A DNA stretch of 10,036 nt, from assembly GCA_046727955.1 (NCBI GenBank), contig JBKPDO010000248.1, positions 1 to 10,036 on the forward strand, written 5' to 3'. Shown here in pieces: positions 1-5,290 of the stretch; the first letter of the stretch is position 1, and each line of letters opens with the position of its first letter. Under the pieces are notes generated by a model. That model ran no database searches, had not been told where the DNA came from, and saw nothing but the letters and a program-made list of their open reading frames with translations. The stretch is from DASVXQ01 sp046727955. Lineage in GTDB: Bacteria > Actinomycetota > CALGFH01. A program made the translations under genes and the position numbers.

Positions 1-1
1 G

Positions 2-109
2 CTCCTGGCCCAGATGCAACAGGTCTCAGCCCAGGCCGCGGAGATCCTCCTCCACGAATCCGACGTCGCCCGCCCCAGCTCGGTTCAGACGCCCGCCCGG
101 GCCCGGTAG
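2..109 (+). CDS. C-terminal fragment of an unidentified protein (runs in from the left edge)
   Basis: The frame starting at base 2 is open to a TAG at 107-109 and gives 35 residues. The first half (LLAQMQQVSAQAAEILLHES) looks helical and amphipathic, and the tail is rich in Pro, Ala and Arg. Third codon positions are mostly G or C, as in the real genes here. No family can be assigned from so short an end, and the frame could be chance. It ends 127 bases before the YceI gene, so the two are probably separate transcription units. Confidence 0.35.
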   Translation, partial: LLAQMQQVSAQAAEILLHESDVARPSSVQTPARAR

Positions 110-224
110 CCACCTCGACTATTTCCGGGGGAAGTAACTAAGCTGCCCACACGCGTGCCCCTTTCGATCGCCCACCGTGATCGTGGCCTCTGCGGTGGCA
201 GCGGCAGGCGTTGTGGCGTCGGCG

Positions 225-230
225 TAGCCT
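225..230 (+). promoter_or_regulatory. Putative -10 box for a leaderless yceI-family mRNA
   Basis: TAGCCT lies exactly six bases before the ATG at 237. If transcription starts at the A of that ATG, the box occupies -12 to -7, the geometry typical of leaderless actinobacterial genes. No Shine-Dalgarno sequence precedes the ATG, which agrees with this. I see no good -35 hexamer at the expected distance. Confidence 0.4.
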
Positions 231-236
231 GCGGTC

Positions 237-785
237 ATGGGGATGGCTGGTGCCTACAGGCTGGGACCGGAGTCCGGCCGGCTCTTGGTCCACACCACGC
301 GTACCGGGCTGGGCGCCAAGGCCGGCCACGATCTCACCATCGAGGTCACCCGCTGGCATGGTCGCGCCACGGTCGATGCCGCCGACCCGGCGAACTCCTC
401 GGTGACTGTCGAGGTTGAGGTTGATTCCTTCGAAGTCCGGGAAGCAACCGGCGGCGTCAAGCCGCTCACCGAGGCCGACCGCGCGGCGATCAACAAGACC
501 CTCGGGGAGATCCTCCACACCGCGCAGCACCCAACCATCACCTTCCAGTCGAGGCGGGTCGACGGGTCGGCGGGGTCGTTCACCCTCGACGGCGAGCTGA
601 CGATCATGGGCATCACCCGGCCGGTCACGGTGCAGGGCCGCATGACCGACGGCCGGGTCGCTGGTCGGGCGACCGTAGTCCAGAGCCAATGGGGAATCCG
701 GCCCTACTCGGCGTTCTTTGGCGCACTCAAGCTCAGCGACGAGGTCAAGGTCGACTTCGACGTGGCCCCCACGCCGGACGGTTGA
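237..785 (+). CDS. YceI-family protein
   Basis: This 182-aa protein matches the YceI family, a lipocalin-like beta-barrel thought to bind amphiphilic or isoprenoid ligands. Family-typical segments are visible: an N-terminal YRLGPESGRLLVHTTRTGLG strand pair, the AGHDLTIEV motif near residues 29-37, alternating strands (SVTVEVEVDSFEV), the helical ADRAAINKTLGEIL stretch, HPTITFQS near residue 103, the GELTIMGITRPV signature, and a closing KVDFDV strand. No signal peptide is present, so it is probably cytoplasmic, unlike periplasmic E. coli YceI. The start at 237 is chosen over the in-frame ATG at 243 because a -10-like TAGCCT ends six bases upstream and neither ATG has a ribosome binding site. 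The ligand and role are unknown; similar proteins are common in Actinomycetota. Confidence 0.85.
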   Translation: MGMAGAYRLGPESGRLLVHTTRTGLGAKAGHDLTIEVTRWHGRATVDAADPANSSVTVEVEVDSFEVREATGGVKPLTEADRAAINKTLGEILHTAQHPTITFQSRRVDGSAGSFTLDGELTIMGITRPVTVQGRMTDGRVAGRATVVQSQWGIRPYSAFFGALKLSDEVKVDFDVAPTPDG

Positions 786-800
786 CGGCGCTTCGGCGTC
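784..800 (+). terminator. Weak hairpin just after the yceI-family gene
   Basis: The bases GACGGC and GGCGTC flank a short GCTTC-type loop immediately after the stop codon, with one internal mismatch. No T-run follows. Actinobacterial terminators often lack a T-tract, so it could end the transcript, but the stem is short. Confidence 0.2.
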
Positions 801-965
801 GTGCTTGCCCCGGTCTTCAAACCCTGTATTCGCCGTTTAGAGCCGTTCGTCGGCGTCTGTGACCTGGGCGCAGCCGCTCGCCGCCGACCCAGCCTGCGCG
901 TGTTGCTGTGGTTGTTGCTGGCGGCCGTACACCAGAGGTGGTCGAGCGGCTCTCGTCGAGCGGTT

Positions 966-1199
966 CTACAGGTGGACCACCGGACAGGTGAGGGTCCTGG
1001 TGATGCCGTCGACCACCTGCACGCGCGCGACCACCAGCCTGCCGAGCTCGTCGAGATTGCGCGCCTCGACGCGCACGATCAAGTCGTAGGGGCCGGTCAC
1101 GTCCTCGGCCTGCTGCACGCCCGGGATCCCGACGATCTCCCGGGCGACCTGGGCCGCCTTGCCGACCTCGGTCTGGACCAGGATGTATGCCGTCACCAC
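966..1199 (-). CDS. Stand-alone Lrp/AsnC ligand-binding (RAM) domain protein
   Basis: This 77-aa protein corresponds to the C-terminal RAM/AsnC effector-binding domain of Lrp-family regulators without the DNA-binding HTH. The beta-alpha-beta pattern is clear: TAYILVQTEVGKAAQVAREI, then GVQQAEDVTGPYDLIVRVEA with the family's G-x-YD turn, then a second helix (NLDELGRLVVARV) and the closing strand TRTLTCPVV. Stand-alone RAM proteins of this size are common in Actinomycetota and usually form oligomers that may bind amino acids or partner with full-length Lrp proteins. The GTG start at 1197-1199 is supported by the SD-like AAGGGGG (minus strand, 1209-1215) nine bases upstream. The gene points away from the integrase remnant, and homology to the integrase begins within about 15 bases of this start codon, so its native promoter has probably been lost or replaced. 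Confidence 0.85.
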   Translation of the reverse strand: MVTAYILVQTEVGKAAQVAREIVGIPGVQQAEDVTGPYDLIVRVEARNLDELGRLVVARVQVVDGITRTLTCPVVHL

Positions 1200-1603
1200 A
1201 GGTACCGACCCCCTTGCTGCGCTGGTTCGTCGAGGACGTCTGGGGGCACTTCGGCGACGACCACACCCGGCCGGGGGTGCCGCTGCTGCTGTCGGAGCGC
1301 AAGAACGCCGACGGCACCGCCGCCCGCGTCAGCGCCGAGACGCTGCGGGCCGGGCTCGCCGACGCCGCCGCCCGGCACCTCCCCGACTGGCCGGGCCAGC
1401 TGACCCCGCACGTCCTGCGGCACTTCTGCGCCTCCCAGCTCTACCAGGGCGGGATGGACCTGCTCGCCATCCAAACCGTCTTGGGGCACGCCTGGGTGGC
1501 CACCACGATGTCGTACGTGCACGTCCACGCCACCCACGTGGAGGACGCCTGGATCGCCGGTCAACACCGCGCCGCCGCCCGATTGGAAGGACTCCTGCGA
1601 TGA
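1187..1603 (+). pseudogene. 5'-truncated tyrosine recombinase/integrase (C-terminal catalytic part only)
   Basis: The 138 residues cover the C-terminal half of an actinobacterial XerC/phage-type tyrosine recombinase. Box II is intact as HVLRH (H75, R78), followed by the LGH motif (H101) and the nucleophile Y110 in TTMSYVHVH. The VEDAW...RLEGLLR tail is typical of this group. Missing are the core-binding domain and the part of the catalytic domain with the box I arginine and the beta-hairpin lysine, roughly two thirds of a usual 350-400-aa enzyme. The ATG at 1187 overlaps the start of the RAM-domain gene on the other strand and is probably an accidental start; recognisable homology begins around LLRWFVEDVW (about 1214). 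The protein cannot catalyse recombination alone. Its stop overlaps the HTH gene start (ATGA), so it may once have controlled translation of the genes downstream. Confidence 0.8.
1209..1215 (-). promoter_or_regulatory. Ribosome binding site of the RAM-domain gene
   Basis: On the minus strand AAGGGGG sits nine bases before the GTG at 1199. It decides the GTG start. It lies inside the stretch that the opposite strand uses for the truncated integrase, so it may have come with the integrase DNA. Confidence 0.5.
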
Positions 1604-1941
1604 AGTGGAACCTGCGGCTGGCCGCCGCCAACCGTGGCATCTGGAAGGCCAGCGAGCTGCAGCGCATGCTCGCCGACCACGGCCTGGTCATCAGCGCCGG
1701 GAAGCTGTCTGGCCTGTGGTCTGGGGAGCCGGCCAGCATCAAGCTGGCCGACCTGGACGTCATCTGCGCCGTGCTCGGCTGCGGCGTCGACGAACTCCTC
1801 ATCCCCGAGCCCGACAAGGTCCAGCGCCCCACCCAGGGCGAGCACGAGCAGTCCGCCACGGCCTCGCCAGGGTCGCCAGGGCCGGCCAGGCCGCCGGTGA
1901 CGCCCAAACGCCGGGACGGGCGGTCGCTCCCACCGGCGTGA
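1600..1941 (+). CDS. Small XRE/Cro-type helix-turn-helix protein
   Basis: This 113-aa protein has a Cro/C1-type HTH at about residues 5-68. RGIWKASELQRMLADHGLVI is followed by the recognition-helix region SAGKLSGLWSGEPASIKLAD and by LDVICAVLGCGVDELLIPEP, the usual end of the domain (number of helices, 'cell size' and 'DELL' consensus as in HTH_26/HTH_3 proteins). The remaining 45 residues are a Pro/Gly/Ser-rich disordered tail ending KRRDGRSLPPA. The start is fixed by the ATGA overlap with the integrase stop, and it ends in a GTGA overlap with the next gene. By position it could be a transcriptional regulator or a directionality/accessory DNA-binding factor for the recombinase module. That role is inferred from context only. 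Confidence 0.8.
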   Translation: MKWNLRLAAANRGIWKASELQRMLADHGLVISAGKLSGLWSGEPASIKLADLDVICAVLGCGVDELLIPEPDKVQRPTQGEHEQSATASPGSPGPARPPVTPKRRDGRSLPPA

Positions 1942-2531
1942 CGGAGGCGCGGATCCGGCCGGACAAGCCGGCTGCCAGCTGCGACGGCTGCTTTGCCTGG
2001 GGTGTGCTGCCCGGGCGCCGCTGCCGATCGTGCTCGACCTTTGACCGGTTGCACGAGCCCGGTCCGTGCACCGGCTGCGGTCGGACCGTCGCTGTCAAGA
2101 AGGGCTATTGTCGGCTGTGCTGGCTGCAAGCCCGGCTCCAGGTCCGGGCCCTTGGGCGCGGTGGCGTCCTGGCGCAGGACCTGCGCCAGGTGCGCTCCCA
2201 GCAGCTGTTCTTCTTCGGCATGCACCGCATCCGCCAGCCCGGCCCGCTGCTGGGCAAGCAAGGACGACGACCGCCCCGCCCCCAGCCCGAGCCGGCCAAG
2301 GAGCGACCGCGCCTGGCCGGCTGGGTGCAGCTCCGGCTGCCCATCGATGTCCGCCGCGACTACGCGCGCTTCGACCGACGCCTGCACGCCGACCTGGCCA
2401 ACCCCACCCTGGTGCAGGCCCGCCACGCCGCCCGCGCCCTCGGCGAGGCCCACGGCTGGGGCCACTGGCTGGCCAAGGAGGTCGACCGCGCCTTGGTCAT
2501 GCGCTGTCCGGCCACGCCGCCGGCGACATGA
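1938..2531 (+). CDS. CxxC zinc-knuckle protein of the recombinase module
   Basis: This 197-aa protein has four CxxC pairs in its first 68 residues: CDGC, CRSC, CTGC and CRLC. They fit two treble-clef or zinc-ribbon modules, the first around SCDGCFAWGVLPGRRCRSCS and the second around CTGCGRTVAVKKGYCRLCW. The middle is basic and Pro/Arg-rich (GKQGRRPPRPQPEP). The C-terminal third returns to a folded-looking helical segment (YARFDRRLHADLANPTLVQA...HWLAKEVDRAL). The GTG start overlaps the HTH gene stop (GTGA), and the end overlaps the next start (ATGA). I do not know a characterised homologue. The double zinc knuckle and the context suggest a DNA- or protein-binding partner of the neighbouring recombinases, but no enzymatic motif is visible. 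Alternative upstream starts in this frame would run across the HTH gene and are unlikely. Confidence 0.7.
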   Translation: MTEARIRPDKPAASCDGCFAWGVLPGRRCRSCSTFDRLHEPGPCTGCGRTVAVKKGYCRLCWLQARLQVRALGRGGVLAQDLRQVRSQQLFFFGMHRIRQPGPLLGKQGRRPPRPQPEPAKERPRLAGWVQLRLPIDVRRDYARFDRRLHADLANPTLVQARHAARALGEAHGWGHWLAKEVDRALVMRCPATPPAT

Positions 2532-3553
2532 TCCGCCTGTCAGAGCTGGCCCCGGTGCTGCGCCGCCGCGGGCTGGCCGTCGAACGCACCGCCGAGGTCC
2601 TCGACCACCTCGGCCTGCTCGACGACGACCGGACTCCAGCGTTCGAGGGCTGGCTGGACCGCAAACTCCACGGCATGACCCCCGGCATCCGCTGCGACGT
2701 CGAGCGCTGGCTGCGCACCCTGCGCAGCGGCGGGCCACGCGCCCACGCCCGCAGCCCCGAGACCATCTGGAGCTACCTCAACGGCATCCACCCGATCCTG
2801 CTGAGCTGGTCACAACGCTACGACCACCTCCGCGAAGTCACCCGCGACGATGTGCTCAGCGCCTTGGACCCACTGCACGGCAGCACACGCCGCTTCACCT
2901 TGAGCGTCCTGCGATCGCTGTTTCGCCACTGCAAGAAGACCGGGACGATCTTCCGCGACCCCACCTTCCGCATCCGCCACGCCGGCAACCACCACGGCGT
3001 CCTCCAGCCCCTGCAGCCCCAGGACATCCAGGCCGCCATCACCGCGGCAATCACCCCGGCCACCCGCCTCGCGCTCGTCTTGGCTGCCGTCCACGCCGCC
3101 CGGACCAACGCCATCAGGGAACTCCGCCTGCACGACGTCGACCTCGGCAACCGGCGGCTCGTCATCGCCGGCCGAGCCCGCCCACTCGACCAGCTCACCT
3201 ACCAGGCGCTCGTCGACTGGCTCGACCACCGCCGCGCCCAGTGGCCCAACACCGCCAACCCGCACCTGCTGGTCAACCGCCTGACCGCCGTGAAGACCAC
3301 ACCGGTCGGCAAGGTCTGGCTCACCAAGCCGTTCTGGGGCCTGGAGGCCACCCTGGAGCGGCTGCACGCCGATCGGCAACTCGAGGAATCCCTCGTTCAG
3401 GGTCCCGACCCCTTGCACCTGGCCGCCGTGTTCGGGATCCACCACAACACCGCGATCCGCTACGCCAACGCCGCTCGCCAGCTCCTCACCACGATGGCCG
3501 AGGAACAAGCCCCCACCGGTTCCCACCAACCCAAGGACCGAAACACCCCATAG
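2528..3553 (+). CDS. Tyrosine-recombinase-like protein lacking the HxxR box
   Basis: The 341-aa protein has the layout of a tyrosine recombinase. A helical core-binding-like region lies at about residues 75-155 (TIWSYLNGIHPILLSWSQRY ... RRFTLSVLRSLFRHCKKTG). Then comes a box I-like segment, LAAVHAARTNAIRELRLHDVDL, with R192 in the position of the catalytic arginine and E198 as in the family. The C-terminal motif VFGIHHNTAIRYANAARQLL aligns with the usual LGH...TT..Y.H stretch and places Y312 at the nucleophile. No HxxR box is found, and the LGH histidine is replaced (FGI). It may therefore be catalytically dead or unusual. The same C-terminal segment could also be read as an HTH. The start is set by the ATGA overlap with the zinc-knuckle gene. 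It is the last gene of the module. Confidence 0.65.
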   Translation: MIRLSELAPVLRRRGLAVERTAEVLDHLGLLDDDRTPAFEGWLDRKLHGMTPGIRCDVERWLRTLRSGGPRAHARSPETIWSYLNGIHPILLSWSQRYDHLREVTRDDVLSALDPLHGSTRRFTLSVLRSLFRHCKKTGTIFRDPTFRIRHAGNHHGVLQPLQPQDIQAAITAAITPATRLALVLAAVHAARTNAIRELRLHDVDLGNRRLVIAGRARPLDQLTYQALVDWLDHRRAQWPNTANPHLLVNRLTAVKTTPVGKVWLTKPFWGLEATLERLHADRQLEESLVQGPDPLHLAAVFGIHHNTAIRYANAARQLLTTMAEEQAPTGSHQPKDRNTP

Positions 3554-3568
3554 AGCGTGAAGACCCAT

Positions 3569-3605
3569 GAGTTCAGCCTGAAGCTCCTTCAGTTCGCTCG
3601 AACTC
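3569..3605. terminator. Nested inverted repeat between converging genes
   Basis: An outer pair, GAGTTC (3569-3574) and GAACTC (3600-3605), encloses an inner perfect stem, CTGAAG (3578-3583) and CTTCAG (3587-3592), with a CTC loop. It lies 15 bases after the recombinase-like gene and overlaps the stop of the minus-strand transposase remnant, so it could end transcription from both sides. No T-run is present. It could equally be an element boundary or recombination site. Confidence 0.4.
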
Positions 3606-4136
3606 CGGGCCTTCGCGCGGTGCCGTAGGCGCGGCTGCGGCGGAACGCGAAATCGTCCACGCCGAGCACGGCCACCCGGTCGACCTTGGGATCCGGAAGC
3701 CCTCGCAACAGCCGCAGCAGCGTGTCATGGCTGGCCGGCAGCCCAAGCCCAGTGGCCAGCCGCGTCCCGGCACGGCCTGCCAGCGCCAGGGCGACCTGCT
3801 CCAGCAGCCTACGCAACAGCGGGGTGCGCCGAGCAAAGCGAGTGGTCAGCCCGGTGAGCTGTTCGGTGAAGGTTCGCGCTGGGCAGTCGGGGTCCTCGCA
3901 GAAGAATCGGCGCACCCCAAGGCGGAGCACCACCCGCCGGCTGCCCGCTGCCGCGTCGGCGAGCCGGCGCTGGTAGCGGCTGTGCACCCTGGTTGAGGTG
4001 CAGCCGCACCGGGGACAGGTGGCCGAGGTGGCGCGGGCGTGTGCCCAGATGTGCACGCCGTGTTCGACTTGCTGGACCTGCTCGACCGCAACGGCGGCCA
4101 GGTGCGGAAGAAGGCCGTCAAGACCCTGGTCATCAC
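3589..4136 (-). pseudogene. ISL3-family transposase remnant (truncated and frameshifted)
   Basis: The main frame (GTG at 4056 to TGA at 3589, 155 residues) is the N-terminal part of an ISL3 transposase. It has a zinc-finger region with CPRCGC near residues 14-19 and CEDPDC at 53-58, the HSRYQRRLADAA segment, an HTH region (LALAGRAGTRLATGLGLPAS...TLLRLLRGLPDP), and VLGVDDFAFRRSRAYGT with the first catalytic Asp near 134. The protein stops about ten residues later, so the rest of the DDE domain (about 250 residues or more) is missing. Upstream codons in the same frame still read family-like (LLPHLAAVAVEQVQQVEHGV), but the only start codons, GTG at 4136 and ATG at 4133, are in another frame (MTRVLTAFF). 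Losing one C near 4107 explains this. It is non-functional, probably left by an old insertion, and faces the recombinase module. Confidence 0.8.
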
Positions 4137-4140
4137 ATAC

Positions 4141-4226
4141 CGGCCAAGATCACGAAGCGGGCCACCGATCCGGCGACGGTTCCATCACGAGATGTGCGCC
4201 AGAGCCCCGAAATACGAACCTCGAGC
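4141..4226. other. Short spacer with no visible gene
   Basis: These 86 bases lie between the ISL3 remnant and the stop of the DUF4352 gene. I see no coding frame, hairpin or terminal inverted repeat that would mark the IS end. Confidence 0.4.
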
Positions 4227-5128
4227 TCAGTACTTCCATACCGCGAGCTGGTGCTCGTCCATGATGTCGCGCAGCACGAGCCGGCCGTGCCGGGCCGGCA
4301 CGTCAAACACCAGCCAGCCAGCCGCCCGCTCACCGTTGTCCAGCACCACGTAGTCCAGCGGTGGCTCGAAGGCGCGCAGCTCGCTGACCACGTCCCCGTA
4401 GCGATGGCCGCCGACCAGCGCAGACATCTCGGCGGCCGAGACCGTGTCCTGCTCGTCGGCGAGGGCGTGCACCTGCACGTAGGCGCCCATGAACAGGCCG
4501 TGCTCGGGCTGCTCGAACTCACCGCCGGTGGAGAACTTCACCTTGGTGACGGTGACCTCGAACTGGGCGTCACCAAGTTCGTCGTAGACGGTCACTCGGT
4601 CGCCAATCCTGCCGGCGACAACCTTGGGCTTGGTTGTCGGGGGTTCGGTCGTCGCTGGCTCGGTCGTCGCTGGCTCGGTCGGCAGGGGCTCGGTGGTCGG
4701 CGGGACGGTCACCTGGGAGAACTGGTCGGCCCTGGCCGCGGCGGCGGCCGTCGCGGTGTGCCAGCCGGCCGGCTCCTGCCGCTGCGTGATGACCAGCGGG
4801 CCAGCACGCCGATGGTCGACAGGGCGCTGGCCACCGCGACGAGCCCGCGGCCACCCACCGCACCGGCGGGCGCCGCCCGGACCCTCCGCGCGGCCACCGC
4901 GGCGAGCACCAGCGCCACAATGCCGGGAAGCACGGGGACCAGCAGCGACACGACCGCAAGCACCAGGGCGACGACGGCCAGTCCTTCGGGACGAGGTGCG
5001 CCCGCAGCGTCCGGTGGCAGTGCGGGCCAGGGCGACCCGCCGCTGCCTTGCGGGAAGGGCTGGCCGGTCTCGGCCGCCGGCGGGCCCGCGCCGAGGGGCG
5101 CCGATCCCGGCTCCTCGCCCTGGGTCAT
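4227..5128 (-). pseudogene. DUF4190-DUF4352 membrane-anchored protein, broken by a one-base frameshift
   Basis: Two minus-strand frames together make one protein of about 300 residues. The first (ATG at 5128 to about 4799) has a Pro/Gly-rich cytoplasmic head and DUF4190-like membrane segments (about residues 49-78 and 96-110, ending STIGVLA). The second frame takes over near 4800 with LVITQRQEPAGWHTATAAAA, a Thr/Pro/Glu-repeat stalk (TTEPLPTEPATTEPATTEPP) and a C-terminal DUF4352-type domain: the RVTVYDELGDAQFEV strand, GLFMGAYVQVHA, and ERAAGWLVFDVPARHG. Restoring one base near 4797-4801 rejoins the frames, so this is a recent mutation or a sequencing error. The intact protein would expose the DUF4352 domain outside the cell. 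A GAGGA sequence ten bases before the ATG supports the start. It lies 85 bases downstream of the DUF2207 gene and is probably in its operon. Function unknown. Confidence 0.7.
4645..4680. repeat. 15-bp in-frame tandem repeat in the stalk region
   Basis: The unit TCGGTCGTCGCTGGC is present at 4645-4659 and 4660-4674, followed by a partial third copy to 4680. It encodes repeated ATTEP in the Thr/Pro/Glu stalk between membrane segment and DUF4352 domain. Its length is a multiple of three, so copy-number change would alter stalk length without breaking the frame. Confidence 0.75.
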
Positions 5129-5213
5129 GACGCCGCCGTCCTCTGGGGTCCAGCAGCCCTGCGCGAGTCCTGGCACCAAGCCGCCAACGGGTCACCCACC
5201 GTGCGCTGCCTGC

Positions 5214-5290
5214 TCACCACGACCCACCGCCGCCACCGCCGGCGCCGCCGCCACTGCCGCCGCCCCCGCCCCCGCCGCCGGAGCTGCTGC
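5214..5290 (-). repeat. Glycine-codon-rich G tract at the 3' end of the DUF2207 gene
   Basis: The minus strand carries many GG and GGG runs encoding the poly-Gly tail. It is a low-complexity coding repeat with G-quadruplex potential in the mRNA. Such tails are normal in this family. Confidence 0.55.

Larger units (their letters stand above)
1187..3553 (+). mobile_element. Remnant of an integrase-based mobile element (four coupled genes)
   Basis: Four + strand frames are chained by 4-nt overlaps: ATGA at 1600-1603, GTGA at 1938-1941 and ATGA at 2528-2531. They encode a 5'-truncated tyrosine integrase, an XRE-type HTH protein, a CxxC zinc-knuckle protein and a recombinase-like protein. The left boundary is a deletion or insertion junction near 1200-1215, where the integrase loses its N-terminal part and the RAM-domain gene begins on the other strand. 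The right boundary is probably near 3554-3605. I could not identify terminal repeats or attachment cores. The limits are those of the genes, not proven element ends. Confidence 0.55.

Noticed and set aside
138..689. Long minus-strand frame opposite the YceI-family gene
   Set aside because: It is an antisense shadow; the + strand translation matches a known family from end to end.
801..1403. Long + strand frame across the RAM-domain gene and the integrase fragment
   Set aside because: The translation is low-complexity and runs antisense to the recognised RAM domain, then out of frame with the integrase.
1329..2738. 469-residue minus-strand frame opposite the recombinase module
   Set aside because: Arg/Gly/Ala-rich, no domain, and antisense to four coupled genes with clear motifs. 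High GC readily opens such frames.
3551..3566. GGGTCTTCACGCTCTA (read on the minus strand) as an ISL3 terminal inverted repeat
   Set aside because: It resembles some ISL3 ends but points away from the transposase remnant, and no partner repeat was found on the other side.
2810..3568. 252-residue minus-strand frame opposite the recombinase-like gene
   Set aside because: Antisense shadow with no recognisable domain; Gly/Val/Asp-rich as expected from complementing the + strand codons.
1993..3570. 525-residue + strand frame overlapping the zinc-knuckle and recombinase-like genes
   Set aside because: Pro/Arg/His repeats typical of a shifted frame in GC-rich DNA; the true frames carry CxxC and recombinase motifs.
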